Shown here: positions 1 through 6,459 of the stretch, piece after piece
Layout: every line of letters begins with the position of its first letter
How positions within the stretch are numbered: the stretch's first letter is position 1
NCBI GenBank assembly: GCA_014379815.1
Contig: JACMLA010000234.1
Span: 1 to 11,960, forward strand
DNA from: Bryobacteraceae bacterium
GTDB lineage: Bacteria; Acidobacteriota; Terriglobia; Bryobacterales; Bryobacteraceae
DNA: 11,960 nucleotides
Direction: 5' to 3'
Made by a program: the position numbers and the translations under genes
The notes under the pieces: generated by a model
Told to the model about the DNA's origin: nothing
The model's database searches: none
What the model saw: only the letters and a program-made list of their open reading frames with translations

Positions 1-245
1 CAGCTGTCGTGGAGCAGGAAGGCGATCTGATCCTGTTCCGGATTGAGGGCTCTCACTTCATCTGGCGCATGGTCCGCCGGCTTGCCGGAGTTCTGGTGAA
101 GCTAGGCCACGGCGAGATCACAGTTACAGACTTCGAAGAGTTGCTCGCCGGCCGCTGTCAATCGAGGCTGGATGTGGCTGCCTGGACGGCGCCATCATCA
201 GGGCTCTTTCTGGATGGTGTCAAGTACCGCGATACGAAGCAGTGA
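1..245 (+). CDS. truA: tRNA pseudouridine synthase A, C-terminal part (5' end outside window)
   Basis: This is the tail of TruA, the cytoplasmic enzyme that isomerises uridines 38-40 of the tRNA anticodon arm to pseudouridine. The reading frame is open to the left edge (first full codon at position 3) and ends with TGA at 243-245, so about 80 residues are visible. The recognisable family block is the C-terminal one: a beta strand leading into FIWRMVRRLAGVLVKLG, then a short helical stretch, then TAPSSGLFLDGVKY, which matches the TruA ending MVRR-G-L-G...TAP--GL-L--V-Y. The catalytic aspartate lies in the N-terminal half and is not in the window. The identification is by family pattern. The next gene starts 116 bases downstream with no visible terminator hairpin between them. 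Confidence 0.9.
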   Translation, partial: AVVEQEGDLILFRIEGSHFIWRMVRRLAGVLVKLGHGEITVTDFEELLAGRCQSRLDVAAWTAPSSGLFLDGVKYRDTKQ

Positions 246-361
246 CGCTCCCTCAAATCGCTTCCGAAATTGCTAATGCTCTGGTGAGTGGACCGTTTAG
301 CAGACATGGCCACATCCCTGAGTTGCTCTTGCGGATTCCTCGAGACGCCGGAACTTGATTC

Positions 362-1759
362 GTGTCTTTGATCGATGCTCTGCTCCTTGGCGCGATCCTT
401 GGCGTTTGCGGAGGATGGATCTTAGGACGCCCATCAGCCCGGCGGTTTCTGATTCTTACACCGTTCGCGCTGTTCGCTCTTGTGGCAGTCCAACTCGCTA
501 TTGAAGGTTTTTATTGGCAGTTCCTGCCTGCTTATGTTCTTGTCCTCGCAACTACTCTGCTCGCTGTCCGTCACAGAACGGCGTCTGCCAATGCCAGCCG
601 TGTCGCCCGCACGTTTGGTCGTATAAGTCTCGTCACGATTATGTTGGCTGCTGTTGCGGCCTGGATATTTCTTCCAGCGCCGCAATTGACTAAGCCAGGC
701 GGGCGCTACTCTGTCGGGACCGAGATCTACCGGTGGATCGATGCGAGCCGTTCCGAAGAGGCGACCGCAAGCCCGGTCGACAAGCGGAACGTCATCGTGC
801 AGGCGTGGTATCCGGTTTCCCCTAACGCGCGTGGGGCGCATTCGATCTACATGGATGGGTTGAGTAAGTTGCCTTCTTACGTATCGCTAATTCCGGGTTT
901 CGTTCTGCGGCGGTATGACAGGATCGATACCGGCGGCGTACTCGGCGCAGCAATCTCCACGGATCGAAGTAAATGGCCGGTGGTGGTGTTTTCTCCCGGA
1001 TACGGGGCGCCACGGGCCTTCTACACCAGTCTCGTAACGGGGCTCGCCAGCAAGGGCTTTGTGGTTCTTGCGATCGACCATCCCTACGAGGCCGCGGTGA
1101 CCGAACTGGCCGACGGCCGTATCGCGACAACCGTGGAAAAGTTTTCAAACAGTGATCCGGATCGGAGGATGTTCATGACTGAGCACCTCGACCTGCGGGC
1201 CGCGGATGTCACTTTTGTGCTCGATCAATTAAGCCGGCCAGGAGTGCTTGGTCGTTCGCTTTACGATCATCTCGAACTGGAGCGCATCGCGGCGATTGGT
1301 CATTCGTTTGGCGGCGCGACGGCGGCTGTGGCTATGGATCGCGATACGAGAATCAAGGCAGCGGCTAACATTGATGGCTCGCTCTACGGCTCAATTTCCG
1401 CCAAGCGGCTGAGGCGGCCGTTCTTGCTCCTGGAGAGCGACCATGCAGAGACCGGGCACTCGGATTGGTATCTGTTGGGCAACCAGAGGCTGCTCGAAAA
1501 CCTTGGAGCGAGGGGCTACCGCTACGAGATCCGCCGGGCGAATCACTTCAGTTTTACGGACGCGCCTCTCTTCCTGTCGCTGCCTGCGCGTTTTGGTCTA
1601 GAGCAGCTCATAGGCGGGGGCAGGGGCCCAACGCAGACTCACCAGGCGACGTCGGAAATACTGGCGGCGTTCCTACAGGAATCTCTGACGGGTGTGCCTG
1701 CCGCTGTCGACGCGGTCGCTGCTCGTTACGGGAATATTGTTGGCGGCTCCTTGAAGTAG
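362..1759 (+). CDS. Membrane-anchored alpha/beta hydrolase, PAF-acetylhydrolase-like
   Basis: The protein has 465 residues. The first ~105 form about four hydrophobic helices (roughly 4-22, 29-49, 52-68 and 85-104), followed by a hydrolase domain. The nucleophile motif is GHSFGG with Ser315. The acid is probably Asp338 in NIDG, and the base is probably His395 in NHFSFTD. Spacing and context resemble the platelet-activating factor acetylhydrolase (PAF-AH II) family, which cleaves short acyl esters from phospholipids. An oxyanion-hole-like FSPGYG segment lies near residue 210. The catalytic domain probably sits on the outer face of the membrane or just inside it; the sequence does not decide this. 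The start is GTG at 362: an in-frame TGA lies at 356-358, so no longer start is possible, but a later TTG at 368 is not excluded because no strong Shine-Dalgarno sequence is visible. The substrate is unknown. The gene is convergent with the TIR-WD40 gene, 29 bases away. Confidence 0.8.
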   Translation: MSLIDALLLGAILGVCGGWILGRPSARRFLILTPFALFALVAVQLAIEGFYWQFLPAYVLVLATTLLAVRHRTASANASRVARTFGRISLVTIMLAAVAAWIFLPAPQLTKPGGRYSVGTEIYRWIDASRSEEATASPVDKRNVIVQAWYPVSPNARGAHSIYMDGLSKLPSYVSLIPGFVLRRYDRIDTGGVLGAAISTDRSKWPVVVFSPGYGAPRAFYTSLVTGLASKGFVVLAIDHPYEAAVTELADGRIATTVEKFSNSDPDRRMFMTEHLDLRAADVTFVLDQLSRPGVLGRSLYDHLELERIAAIGHSFGGATAAVAMDRDTRIKAAANIDGSLYGSISAKRLRRPFLLLESDHAETGHSDWYLLGNQRLLENLGARGYRYEIRRANHFSFTDAPLFLSLPARFGLEQLIGGGRGPTQTHQATSEILAAFLQESLTGVPAAVDAVAARYGNIVGGSLK

Positions 1760-1788
1760 GCCTCGACAACGGTCTGTGCCCGTGCGTT

Positions 1789-4641
1789 TTAGGGACGATC
1801 CGGCGGGATTGGCAAATCTGGGCACTGTGATATGTAGTCGATCTCTGGTGAGACCCACGTACGCCATTCCTTCCGGCTCATGTTGCGCGGGAGTTTCTCG
1901 CAGAGCTGATCAGGCCAGCTGCTGGGTGCTGGGAAAGTCAGCAGATTGTCCACGGAGCTGGCCCATATAACGCGCTTGCCGTCTGGGCTGAAGGCGATCT
2001 GTCGCGCTTCCATCGGTGATTTCAAAAAGGGTCGGAGTTGCTGTGGCAAGCCTATGGGCTGGCCTGTTCTTGCGTCTGAGAAGTGCGCGGTGTCGTGAGA
2101 AAACCAGACGAGCCGACTGCTGTCCGGGGAGAATGCGACAGCCCAGATAGAAAGGTCGGCATTGGGCAGCCTCGTACCCACCGGTTCTCCGTTTGTGGCG
2201 TTCCAGACGCGAACGGAGTTGTTGCGGCTGAACCAGCCACCGCCGCCTGAAGCGATGCTTGCACCATCCGGACTGTAGGTTACCTTTTGGAATGCGTCAT
2301 ATGTTTGAAGAACGGGACCGATGGGCTGCCCGGTCCTTGCCTCCCACTGCCGCAAAGTTTGATCGCTTGCACCGGACACGATCCTCCGCGAGTCCGCGCT
2401 AAAGTTCACGCTGGTCACGCGACCCTGATGACCTTTCAGGGGTTGGCCAAGAGGTTGACCGGAAGGCGTATTCCAAATCCTCACGGTTGAATCCTCGCTT
2501 CCGGAGACAAGGCGCGTTCCGCCACGACTAAAGGCAAGCGCACTTACTGCTTTCGTGTGACCAATTGCCGGCGCGGCGATCATCTGACGATTTTGGAGAT
2601 TCCAGATTCGTACAGTACCGTCGGACTTGCCAGAGGCAATCAGAGGTCCGTCGTCACTTAGTGCCAATGTGTCCCCTGGCTTGAATCCCGGCGAAGGTTC
2701 TGGAAGACCAATGGCACGGCCGCTTAAGGTATCCCACAGTTGCAAAGTGGTAGAAGTCGGGAACGAGATAGCGCGACTCCCGCTAGGGCTGAAGATGACC
2801 GGGGAACGGTCTACCGCAACGGTGCTCTCGCGGTTTGGGACGCTCCAGATTCGCAGAGTCCTGTCTTCACTTCCGGTGATGAACTGAGTGCCATCCGGGC
2901 TAACGGCCACCGCGTTTACCGGACCAGTGTGGCCCTTCAGTGGAGCACCTATAGCCTCTCCAGTGTCGGCATTCCAAATTCGAATCGTTTGGTCTCGCCC
3001 CGCGGAGACAAGTGTTTTTCCGTCCTTAGTCACTGCGATCGAGTTGATGCTTGCGGTGTGCCCTTTCAGCGGCGGGCGGATCAAGTTCCGGGTACGTGCA
3101 TCCTGGATGAGCAAAGCGCTATCCCGATTCCAGTGTTCGCCATCGTAAACTTCACCGCCACCTGCAGAGATGATGCGGTTACCGTCCGGGCTAAAGACTA
3201 CGCTCAGGATTCGTTCGTTGTGCCCCTCGAGGGCCTGGCCAATGGGGTGGAGCGTCTTGAGATCCCAGAGCTGCACCGTCTTGTCTCCTCCGGATGCGAG
3301 TTGCCGGCCGTCCGGACTAAACGCTACGCTGCGCGCGGTTGAGCCTGGGGAGAGACGTCCGCGGGGTGCCCCGGATTGCCCATCAGAGAGAAGAACGGGA
3401 CTGTAGATGCTGCACGAAGCGATCAGCGAACCATCGGGGCTAAACGCGACTGCGGTGACTTGTGAGTCGTGCTCCTGGAAAGGAATGCCCATCGGTTTTC
3501 CGGATCGGGTATTCCACAGCCGAACAGTTTTGTCATTGCCTCCGGCTGCGATTCGCTCGCCATCCGGACTGAACGCAACGCTGGTCGCGCGGTAACCTTC
3601 CGAAGGAGTTGACAGGGCTGGGCCAATCGGTTTGCCAGTCCGGGCTTCCCGCAGTTGTAGAACTCCGCCTTCAGCCGAGACAAATCGCTGACCGTCAGGA
3701 CTGAAGGCAAGGCCGTGGACAGCGTCAGTGGCGTACACCAGTCTCCGCAACTCCCGGGTACCGTCGACCAGCCTGTGGACAGCATCGTCCACTTCAGCAT
3801 CTACGTGTCCGGCGCGTGAGATCCGATGCGCTGCGATTGCCTGGAGCATTGTCTGTTCTTGCCCGCTAGGCAGGGACCCGGAGAACCTGGCGAGGCTTTC
3901 GGCAGAGAGACGAAGCGAGACGACACGGCGCAGTTCACTCCTTGCCCGGTCTGCGCTCTGGACCGCTATCGTGGCCGAGATTGCCAACCCGATTACCAGA
4001 GCCGTGAGGATCGTGATGATCGATCTGACAACCCAGCGCCATTTGCGATTCGCGGTGGCGTGGGCCGGAGCTGTCGCCAGACGCTCCACCAGTGAGTCGC
4101 TTGCCATGCCGGCATCCACCCTATCTGCGGATTCGTCGAGCCAGATTGTGTCAGCGAACTTCAGCCAGTCCTGTGTCGATTCGCTGAAGGCTGAATCCTG
4201 GAGCGCGCCTCCCACACTGATTGGAATTACGGGACTAGCGGGATTGCTTTGGCGGTACTCCTCGACCTCGGTACGGACCCAGCGTGGTTCATAAAGAGTG
4301 CCGCGGTTCAGAATGACGACCAGAGCTTTTGAGCGACGCAGGGCAGTTCGCAAAGTGCCGTCCAACTGGCCGCCTGGTGGCGCTTCATCCTCACTGAAGA
4401 AGACGGCAAGGTCCCGCTCCCGCAAGCGTCGGGCGAGATCCGAGGCGTAGCTCTGAGTGCCTCGCGGGGCGGGCCCAAGTGCGAACGAGATGAAGATGTC
4501 GTACCCGAAGAGCCGGGCTGCATTACTGCGCCGGGTAGTGGGCGGATTCCTGCGCTGGCCTGTGGCTGGTGGTTCTGGCTTCAAGTTGCCACTCGGTGGC
4601 GGCACGCGTTCATGGTATCGCCCTGCTGGTAGCGGCTTCAC
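1789..4641 (-). CDS. TIR domain - transmembrane - 14 WD40 repeat protein
   Basis: This is a 950-residue protein. A Pro/Arg-rich N-terminus (1-45) leads into a TIR domain (~46-170) that begins GYDIFISF. WVRTE contains Trp121 and Glu125, in the W-x3-E arrangement of the catalytic glutamate in NAD-cleaving TIR domains such as SARM1. A single strong membrane helix follows (~203-226), then an amphipathic helical linker with Arg-Ser-Glu-Leu and AESLARF segments. About 14 WD40-like blades cover ~308-905 (FSPDG...RIWN...GH), enough for two seven-bladed propellers. The last 44 residues (WPDQLCEKLPRNMS...QCPDLPIP) resemble the ending found on bacterial STAND/WD40 proteins. The linker and tail are of the kind seen in nSTAND-WD40 proteins, but the NTPase core is absent and TIR takes its place. 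It is inferred to be a membrane-tethered sensor or effector: WD40 for ligand or partner binding, TIR for NAD cleavage or signalling. The start is uncertain: GTG at 4641 is the longest option, but it lacks a clear Shine-Dalgarno, and GTG at 4605 or a TTG about 7 codons later would still keep the TIR domain whole. Confidence 0.88.
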   Translation of the reverse strand: MKPLPAGRYHERVPPPSGNLKPEPPATGQRRNPPTTRRSNAARLFGYDIFISFALGPAPRGTQSYASDLARRLRERDLAVFFSEDEAPPGGQLDGTLRTALRRSKALVVILNRGTLYEPRWVRTEVEEYRQSNPASPVIPISVGGALQDSAFSESTQDWLKFADTIWLDESADRVDAGMASDSLVERLATAPAHATANRKWRWVVRSIITILTALVIGLAISATIAVQSADRARSELRRVVSLRLSAESLARFSGSLPSGQEQTMLQAIAAHRISRAGHVDAEVDDAVHRLVDGTRELRRLVYATDAVHGLAFSPDGQRFVSAEGGVLQLREARTGKPIGPALSTPSEGYRATSVAFSPDGERIAAGGNDKTVRLWNTRSGKPMGIPFQEHDSQVTAVAFSPDGSLIASCSIYSPVLLSDGQSGAPRGRLSPGSTARSVAFSPDGRQLASGGDKTVQLWDLKTLHPIGQALEGHNERILSVVFSPDGNRIISAGGGEVYDGEHWNRDSALLIQDARTRNLIRPPLKGHTASINSIAVTKDGKTLVSAGRDQTIRIWNADTGEAIGAPLKGHTGPVNAVAVSPDGTQFITGSEDRTLRIWSVPNRESTVAVDRSPVIFSPSGSRAISFPTSTTLQLWDTLSGRAIGLPEPSPGFKPGDTLALSDDGPLIASGKSDGTVRIWNLQNRQMIAAPAIGHTKAVSALAFSRGGTRLVSGSEDSTVRIWNTPSGQPLGQPLKGHQGRVTSVNFSADSRRIVSGASDQTLRQWEARTGQPIGPVLQTYDAFQKVTYSPDGASIASGGGGWFSRNNSVRVWNATNGEPVGTRLPNADLSIWAVAFSPDSSRLVWFSHDTAHFSDARTGQPIGLPQQLRPFLKSPMEARQIAFSPDGKRVIWASSVDNLLTFPAPSSWPDQLCEKLPRNMSRKEWRTWVSPEIDYISQCPDLPIPPDRP
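1924..3720 (-). repeat. Tandem WD40 repeat-coding region, about 14 units
   Basis: Within the TIR-WD40 gene, about 14 consecutive units of roughly 38-52 codons each carry a variant of FSPDG, a Ser/Gly-rich strand, a RIWN- or QLWD-like strand and, in the best units, a closing KGH or EGH. The most canonical units are 2, 4, 6, 7, 9, 10 and 11. Units 5 and 12 carry insertions (a GGEVYDGEHW loop and a GGWFSRNN loop). Units 1, 3, 8, 13 and 14 are degenerate at the WD position. The count was made by eye from the translation, and unit boundaries are approximate. Confidence 0.8.
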
Positions 4642-4648
4642 ATTCTAC

Positions 4649-4676
4649 TTGACTCTTTTGATACTTCGATTATTAT
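4649..4676 (+). promoter_or_regulatory. Predicted sigma70-type promoter of the ars operon
   Basis: TTGACT at 4649-4654 matches the -35 consensus in five of six positions. TATTAT at 4671-4676 matches the -10 consensus in five of six. The spacer is 16 bases. Transcription would begin near 4683, leaving a very short leader before the arsR ATG at 4697. The local AT-richness stands out from the surrounding GC-rich coding sequence. The prediction is by eye, with no experimental support. Confidence 0.65.
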
Positions 4677-4684
4677 CAAAGTAT
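4661..4684. promoter_or_regulatory. Probable ArsR operator (24-base inverted repeat)
   Basis: The left arm is ATACTTCGAT (4661-4670), the spacer TATT (4671-4674) and the right arm ATCAAAGTAT (4675-4684). The arms are reverse complements in 9 of 10 positions. The site covers the spacer, the -10 element and the start region of the predicted ars promoter, where a bound ArsR dimer would block RNA polymerase. ArsR/SmtB repressors are known to bind AT-rich dyads of this kind and to release on As(III) binding. Because it lies in the 55-base gap between the divergent arsR and TIR-WD40 genes, binding could also affect the minus-strand gene. Confidence 0.72.
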
Positions 4685-4689
4685 GGAAG
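4685..4689 (+). promoter_or_regulatory. Shine-Dalgarno that fixes the arsR start
   Basis: GGAAG at 4685-4689 lies 7 bases before the ATG at 4697. It favours that start over upstream in-frame codons, which would run back across the operator and into the divergent gene. A second in-frame ATG at 4703 is less well placed. Confidence 0.55.
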
Positions 4690-4696
4690 CTCGGGT

Positions 4697-5065
4697 ATGA
4701 CAATGCGTGGGGCCAGCGCAAGGAAGAAAGAATCTGAGGCTGACATCATTCGCTATGCGGATATGTTTGCAGCGATGGGTACTGAGGCGCGTTTGCGAAT
4801 TGTTCGTCTTCTTTTGGCGGCGCACCCGGACGGAATGGTTGTTGGCGAGATCGGATCAGAACTTGGCGTTCTGCCTTCGACGCTTTCGCACCACCTGGAA
4901 AAGCTCAAGAACGAGGATCTCGTACGTGTTCGTCGCGAGGGTACGTTCCTCTGGTATTCGGCAAACACAGACACACTTCAGGACCTCCTGGGTTTCCTGT
5001 ATGCGGAGTGCTGCACCCGCAACAAAGCTGTCAGACCTGAAGCAGTCGTCCCTTTTTGCAAGTGA
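4697..5065 (+). CDS. arsR: ArsR-family arsenic-responsive repressor
   Basis: This 122-residue winged-helix repressor of the ArsR/SmtB family is of typical length. The recognition region is VGEIGSELGVLPSTLSHHLEKL (helix-turn-helix, written here as the span ~48-69), followed by the wing VRREGTFLWYS (~77-87). The common N-terminal CxC As(III) site next to the recognition helix is absent. Instead there is a C-terminal set: Cys105-Cys106 in AECCT and Cys121 in the penultimate position. A vicinal Cys pair plus one further cysteine near the C-terminus is the As(III) site arrangement known from the Acidithiobacillus ferrooxidans ArsR, so this is probably an arsenite sensor of that separately evolved type. 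The start at ATG 4697 follows a good Shine-Dalgarno. The gene is first in an operon with arsC, arsM and a second arsC, and it probably represses its own promoter through the dyad at 4661-4684. Confidence 0.92.
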   Translation: MTMRGASARKKESEADIIRYADMFAAMGTEARLRIVRLLLAAHPDGMVVGEIGSELGVLPSTLSHHLEKLKNEDLVRVRREGTFLWYSANTDTLQDLLGFLYAECCTRNKAVRPEAVVPFCK

Positions 5066-5076
5066 AGGCTTCGGAC

Positions 5077-5082
5077 AAGGAG
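5077..5082 (+). promoter_or_regulatory. Strong Shine-Dalgarno supporting the signal-peptide start of the first arsC
   Basis: AAGGAG at 5077-5082 is four bases ahead of the ATG at 5087. It is the best ribosome-binding site near this gene and supports translation of the hydrophobic N-terminal extension. The alternative in-frame GTG at 5174, which would give a protein without the extension, has no comparable upstream site. Confidence 0.7.
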
Positions 5083-5086
5083 AATC

Positions 5087-5602
5087 ATGCACAACACATC
5101 GTGTTTAGCGCTATTCGCGTTGTTATCGGCGGTAGCATTTGCCCAACCACCGCAAACTGTAGCGGGATCCAAGGTGTTGGTTTTGTGCACTGGCAACAGC
5201 GCCCGTTCCCAGATGACGGAGGGTTTTCTTCGCTCATTTGACCCGCAACTGCAAGTCTTTTCGGCGGGTACGAAGCCCGCAGTGCGCGTAAATCCATACG
5301 CGATTCAAGTGATGAAAGAGGTAGGAATCGATATCTCTGGTGGAACTCCCAAGAGCGTCACCCAGTTTGTCGGAGAGTCATTCGATTTTGTGGTCACCGT
5401 CTGTGACGATGCCGACAAGACGTGCCCCAACTTTCGTGGCAAGGTAGGACGCCGGGTTCACATCGGCTTTCCGGATCCGGCAAAGGCCGAGGGCACCGAC
5501 GAGGAAAAGCTCGCTATCTTTCGGCGTGTGCGGGATGACATACGTGCCCGCTTCCGGACTTTTTACGAGCGGGAAATTCAGAGCCGACGAGCAAGAGTAT
5601 AG
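5087..5602 (+). CDS. Arsenate reductase (LMW-PTP fold, ArsC type) with N-terminal signal peptide
   Basis: The protein has 171 residues. Residues 1-19 look like a Sec signal peptide: a hydrophobic core LALFALLSAVAFA with a likely cleavage AFA|QPP after residue 19. The n-region is short and has no Lys or Arg, which is a weakness of the call. The rest matches the thioredoxin-coupled arsenate reductase / low-molecular-weight tyrosine phosphatase family: P-loop CTGNSARS (Cys34-Ser41), Cys106 and Cys113 in VCDDADKTC, and FPDP with Asp130. Subtracting 24 gives Cys10, Cys82 and Cys89, the exact numbering of Staphylococcus pI258 ArsC, so the redox triad is complete. The known reaction is reduction of arsenate to arsenite; this fold can also dephosphorylate. 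The gene lies 21 bases after arsR and 17 before arsM, in the same operon. Export would be unusual, since this family normally relies on cytosolic thioredoxin. It could also stay membrane-anchored if the signal is not cleaved. Confidence 0.85.
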   Translation: MHNTSCLALFALLSAVAFAQPPQTVAGSKVLVLCTGNSARSQMTEGFLRSFDPQLQVFSAGTKPAVRVNPYAIQVMKEVGIDISGGTPKSVTQFVGESFDFVVTVCDDADKTCPNFRGKVGRRVHIGFPDPAKAEGTDEEKLAIFRRVRDDIRARFRTFYEREIQSRRARV

Positions 5603-5619
5603 AGAAGGAGAAAACAACC

Positions 5620-6459
5620 ATGGAACTGAAAGAAGTTGTAAAAGAGAGATACGGTCAGGCAGCGCTTCGAGCCGCAACCATAGGGAATTCCTGTTGCGGG
5701 GCAAGTGCCGCTTTGGATGCCTCGTGCTGTGACCCGATTACTTCCAATCTCTACGGAGAAGCTGAGGCGGGCGAACTGCCTGACCTCGCCCTGAAGGCCT
5801 CGCTGGGCTGCGGGAATCCAACGGCGCTGGCGGAGCTGAAAGCAGGCGAGATTGTGCTGGATCTGGGAAGCGGCGGCGGGATCGATGTACTGCTCTCGGC
5901 GCGCCGTGTGGGTCCGACGGGGAAGGCATACGGTCTGGACATGACCGACGAGATGCTCGCGGTTGCGGAAGAAAACAAGGCAAAGTCCGGACTAACAAAT
6001 GTTGAGTTTCTGAAGGGCGAAATTGAGGACATCCCGCTACCGGACAATTCCGTAGATGTGATCATTTCCAACTGCGTGATCAACCTCTCGGGAGATAAAG
6101 ACAAGGTCTTGCGTGAGGCTTTCCGAGTTCTGAAACCTGGTGGCCGCTTTGCGATTTCCGATGTCGTCGTGCGAGGCGAAGTTCCTGTTGCGGTCAGGCG
6201 ATCGATGGAACTGTGGGTTGGCTGCATTGCAGGTGCATTGAACGATCACGAGTACATTAGCAAACTAGGGGCCGCTGGTTTCGGCGAAATTGATATCGAG
6301 CCCACTCGCATTTATGGTGTTGAAGATGCCCGGTCGTTTCTCTCAGGCCAGGGTTTGGATGTTGACGCACTCGCACCTCAGATTGAAGGCAGATTTCTAA
6401 GCGCTTTTGTGCGGGCGATCAAACCTGACGCGTGCTGTGCACCCGGCTGCTGCGACTAG
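5620..6459 (+). CDS. arsM: Arsenite S-adenosylmethionine methyltransferase ArsM
   Basis: This 279-residue protein is of the family's usual length. It transfers methyl groups from S-adenosylmethionine to As(III), giving methylated and finally volatile arsenicals in the cytosol. The SAM-binding motif is VLDLGSGGGIDVL (79-91), and the second strand GLDMTDEML lies at 105-113. The conserved arsenite-binding cysteines are Cys64 (SLGCGNP), Cys152 (SNCVINL) and Cys202 (WVGCIAGAL). Extra cysteine pairs are at 25-26, 36-37, 272-273 and 277-278, typical of bacterial ArsM with Cys-rich ends. The start is supported by AAGGAG at 5605-5610, nine bases before the ATG. The stop codon TAG directly abuts the ATG of the next gene, so the two are probably translationally coupled. 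Confidence 0.95.
   Translation: MELKEVVKERYGQAALRAATIGNSCCGASAALDASCCDPITSNLYGEAEAGELPDLALKASLGCGNPTALAELKAGEIVLDLGSGGGIDVLLSARRVGPTGKAYGLDMTDEMLAVAEENKAKSGLTNVEFLKGEIEDIPLPDNSVDVIISNCVINLSGDKDKVLREAFRVLKPGGRFAISDVVVRGEVPVAVRRSMELWVGCIAGALNDHEYISKLGAAGFGEIDIEPTRIYGVEDARSFLSGQGLDVDALAPQIEGRFLSAFVRAIKPDACCAPGCCD

Noticed and set aside
1760..1788. Bidirectional terminator between the hydrolase and TIR-WD40 genes
   Set aside because: The 29-base convergent gap was inspected for a stem followed by a T-run. No convincing hairpin was seen.
2740..3342. Plus-strand 200-codon open frame within the TIR-WD40 gene
   Set aside because: It is antisense to well-formed WD40 repeats. The translation shows no family features, and the open frame follows from repeat codon use.
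1924..3720. DNA repeat array such as CRISPR or a satellite
   Set aside because: The periodicity is at protein level (WD40 units of variable length) with diverged DNA, without identical direct repeats or spacers.
3728..4294. Plus-strand 188-codon frame opposite the TIR/membrane part
   Set aside because: Ser/Arg/Ala-rich translation typical of a shadow of a GC-rich gene; the opposite strand encodes a clear TIR domain and membrane helix.
4457..4696. Upstream extension of arsR to a 202-residue protein
   Set aside because: It would cross the promoter and operator and overlap the start of the TIR gene. The family's usual length and the Shine-Dalgarno support ATG 4697.
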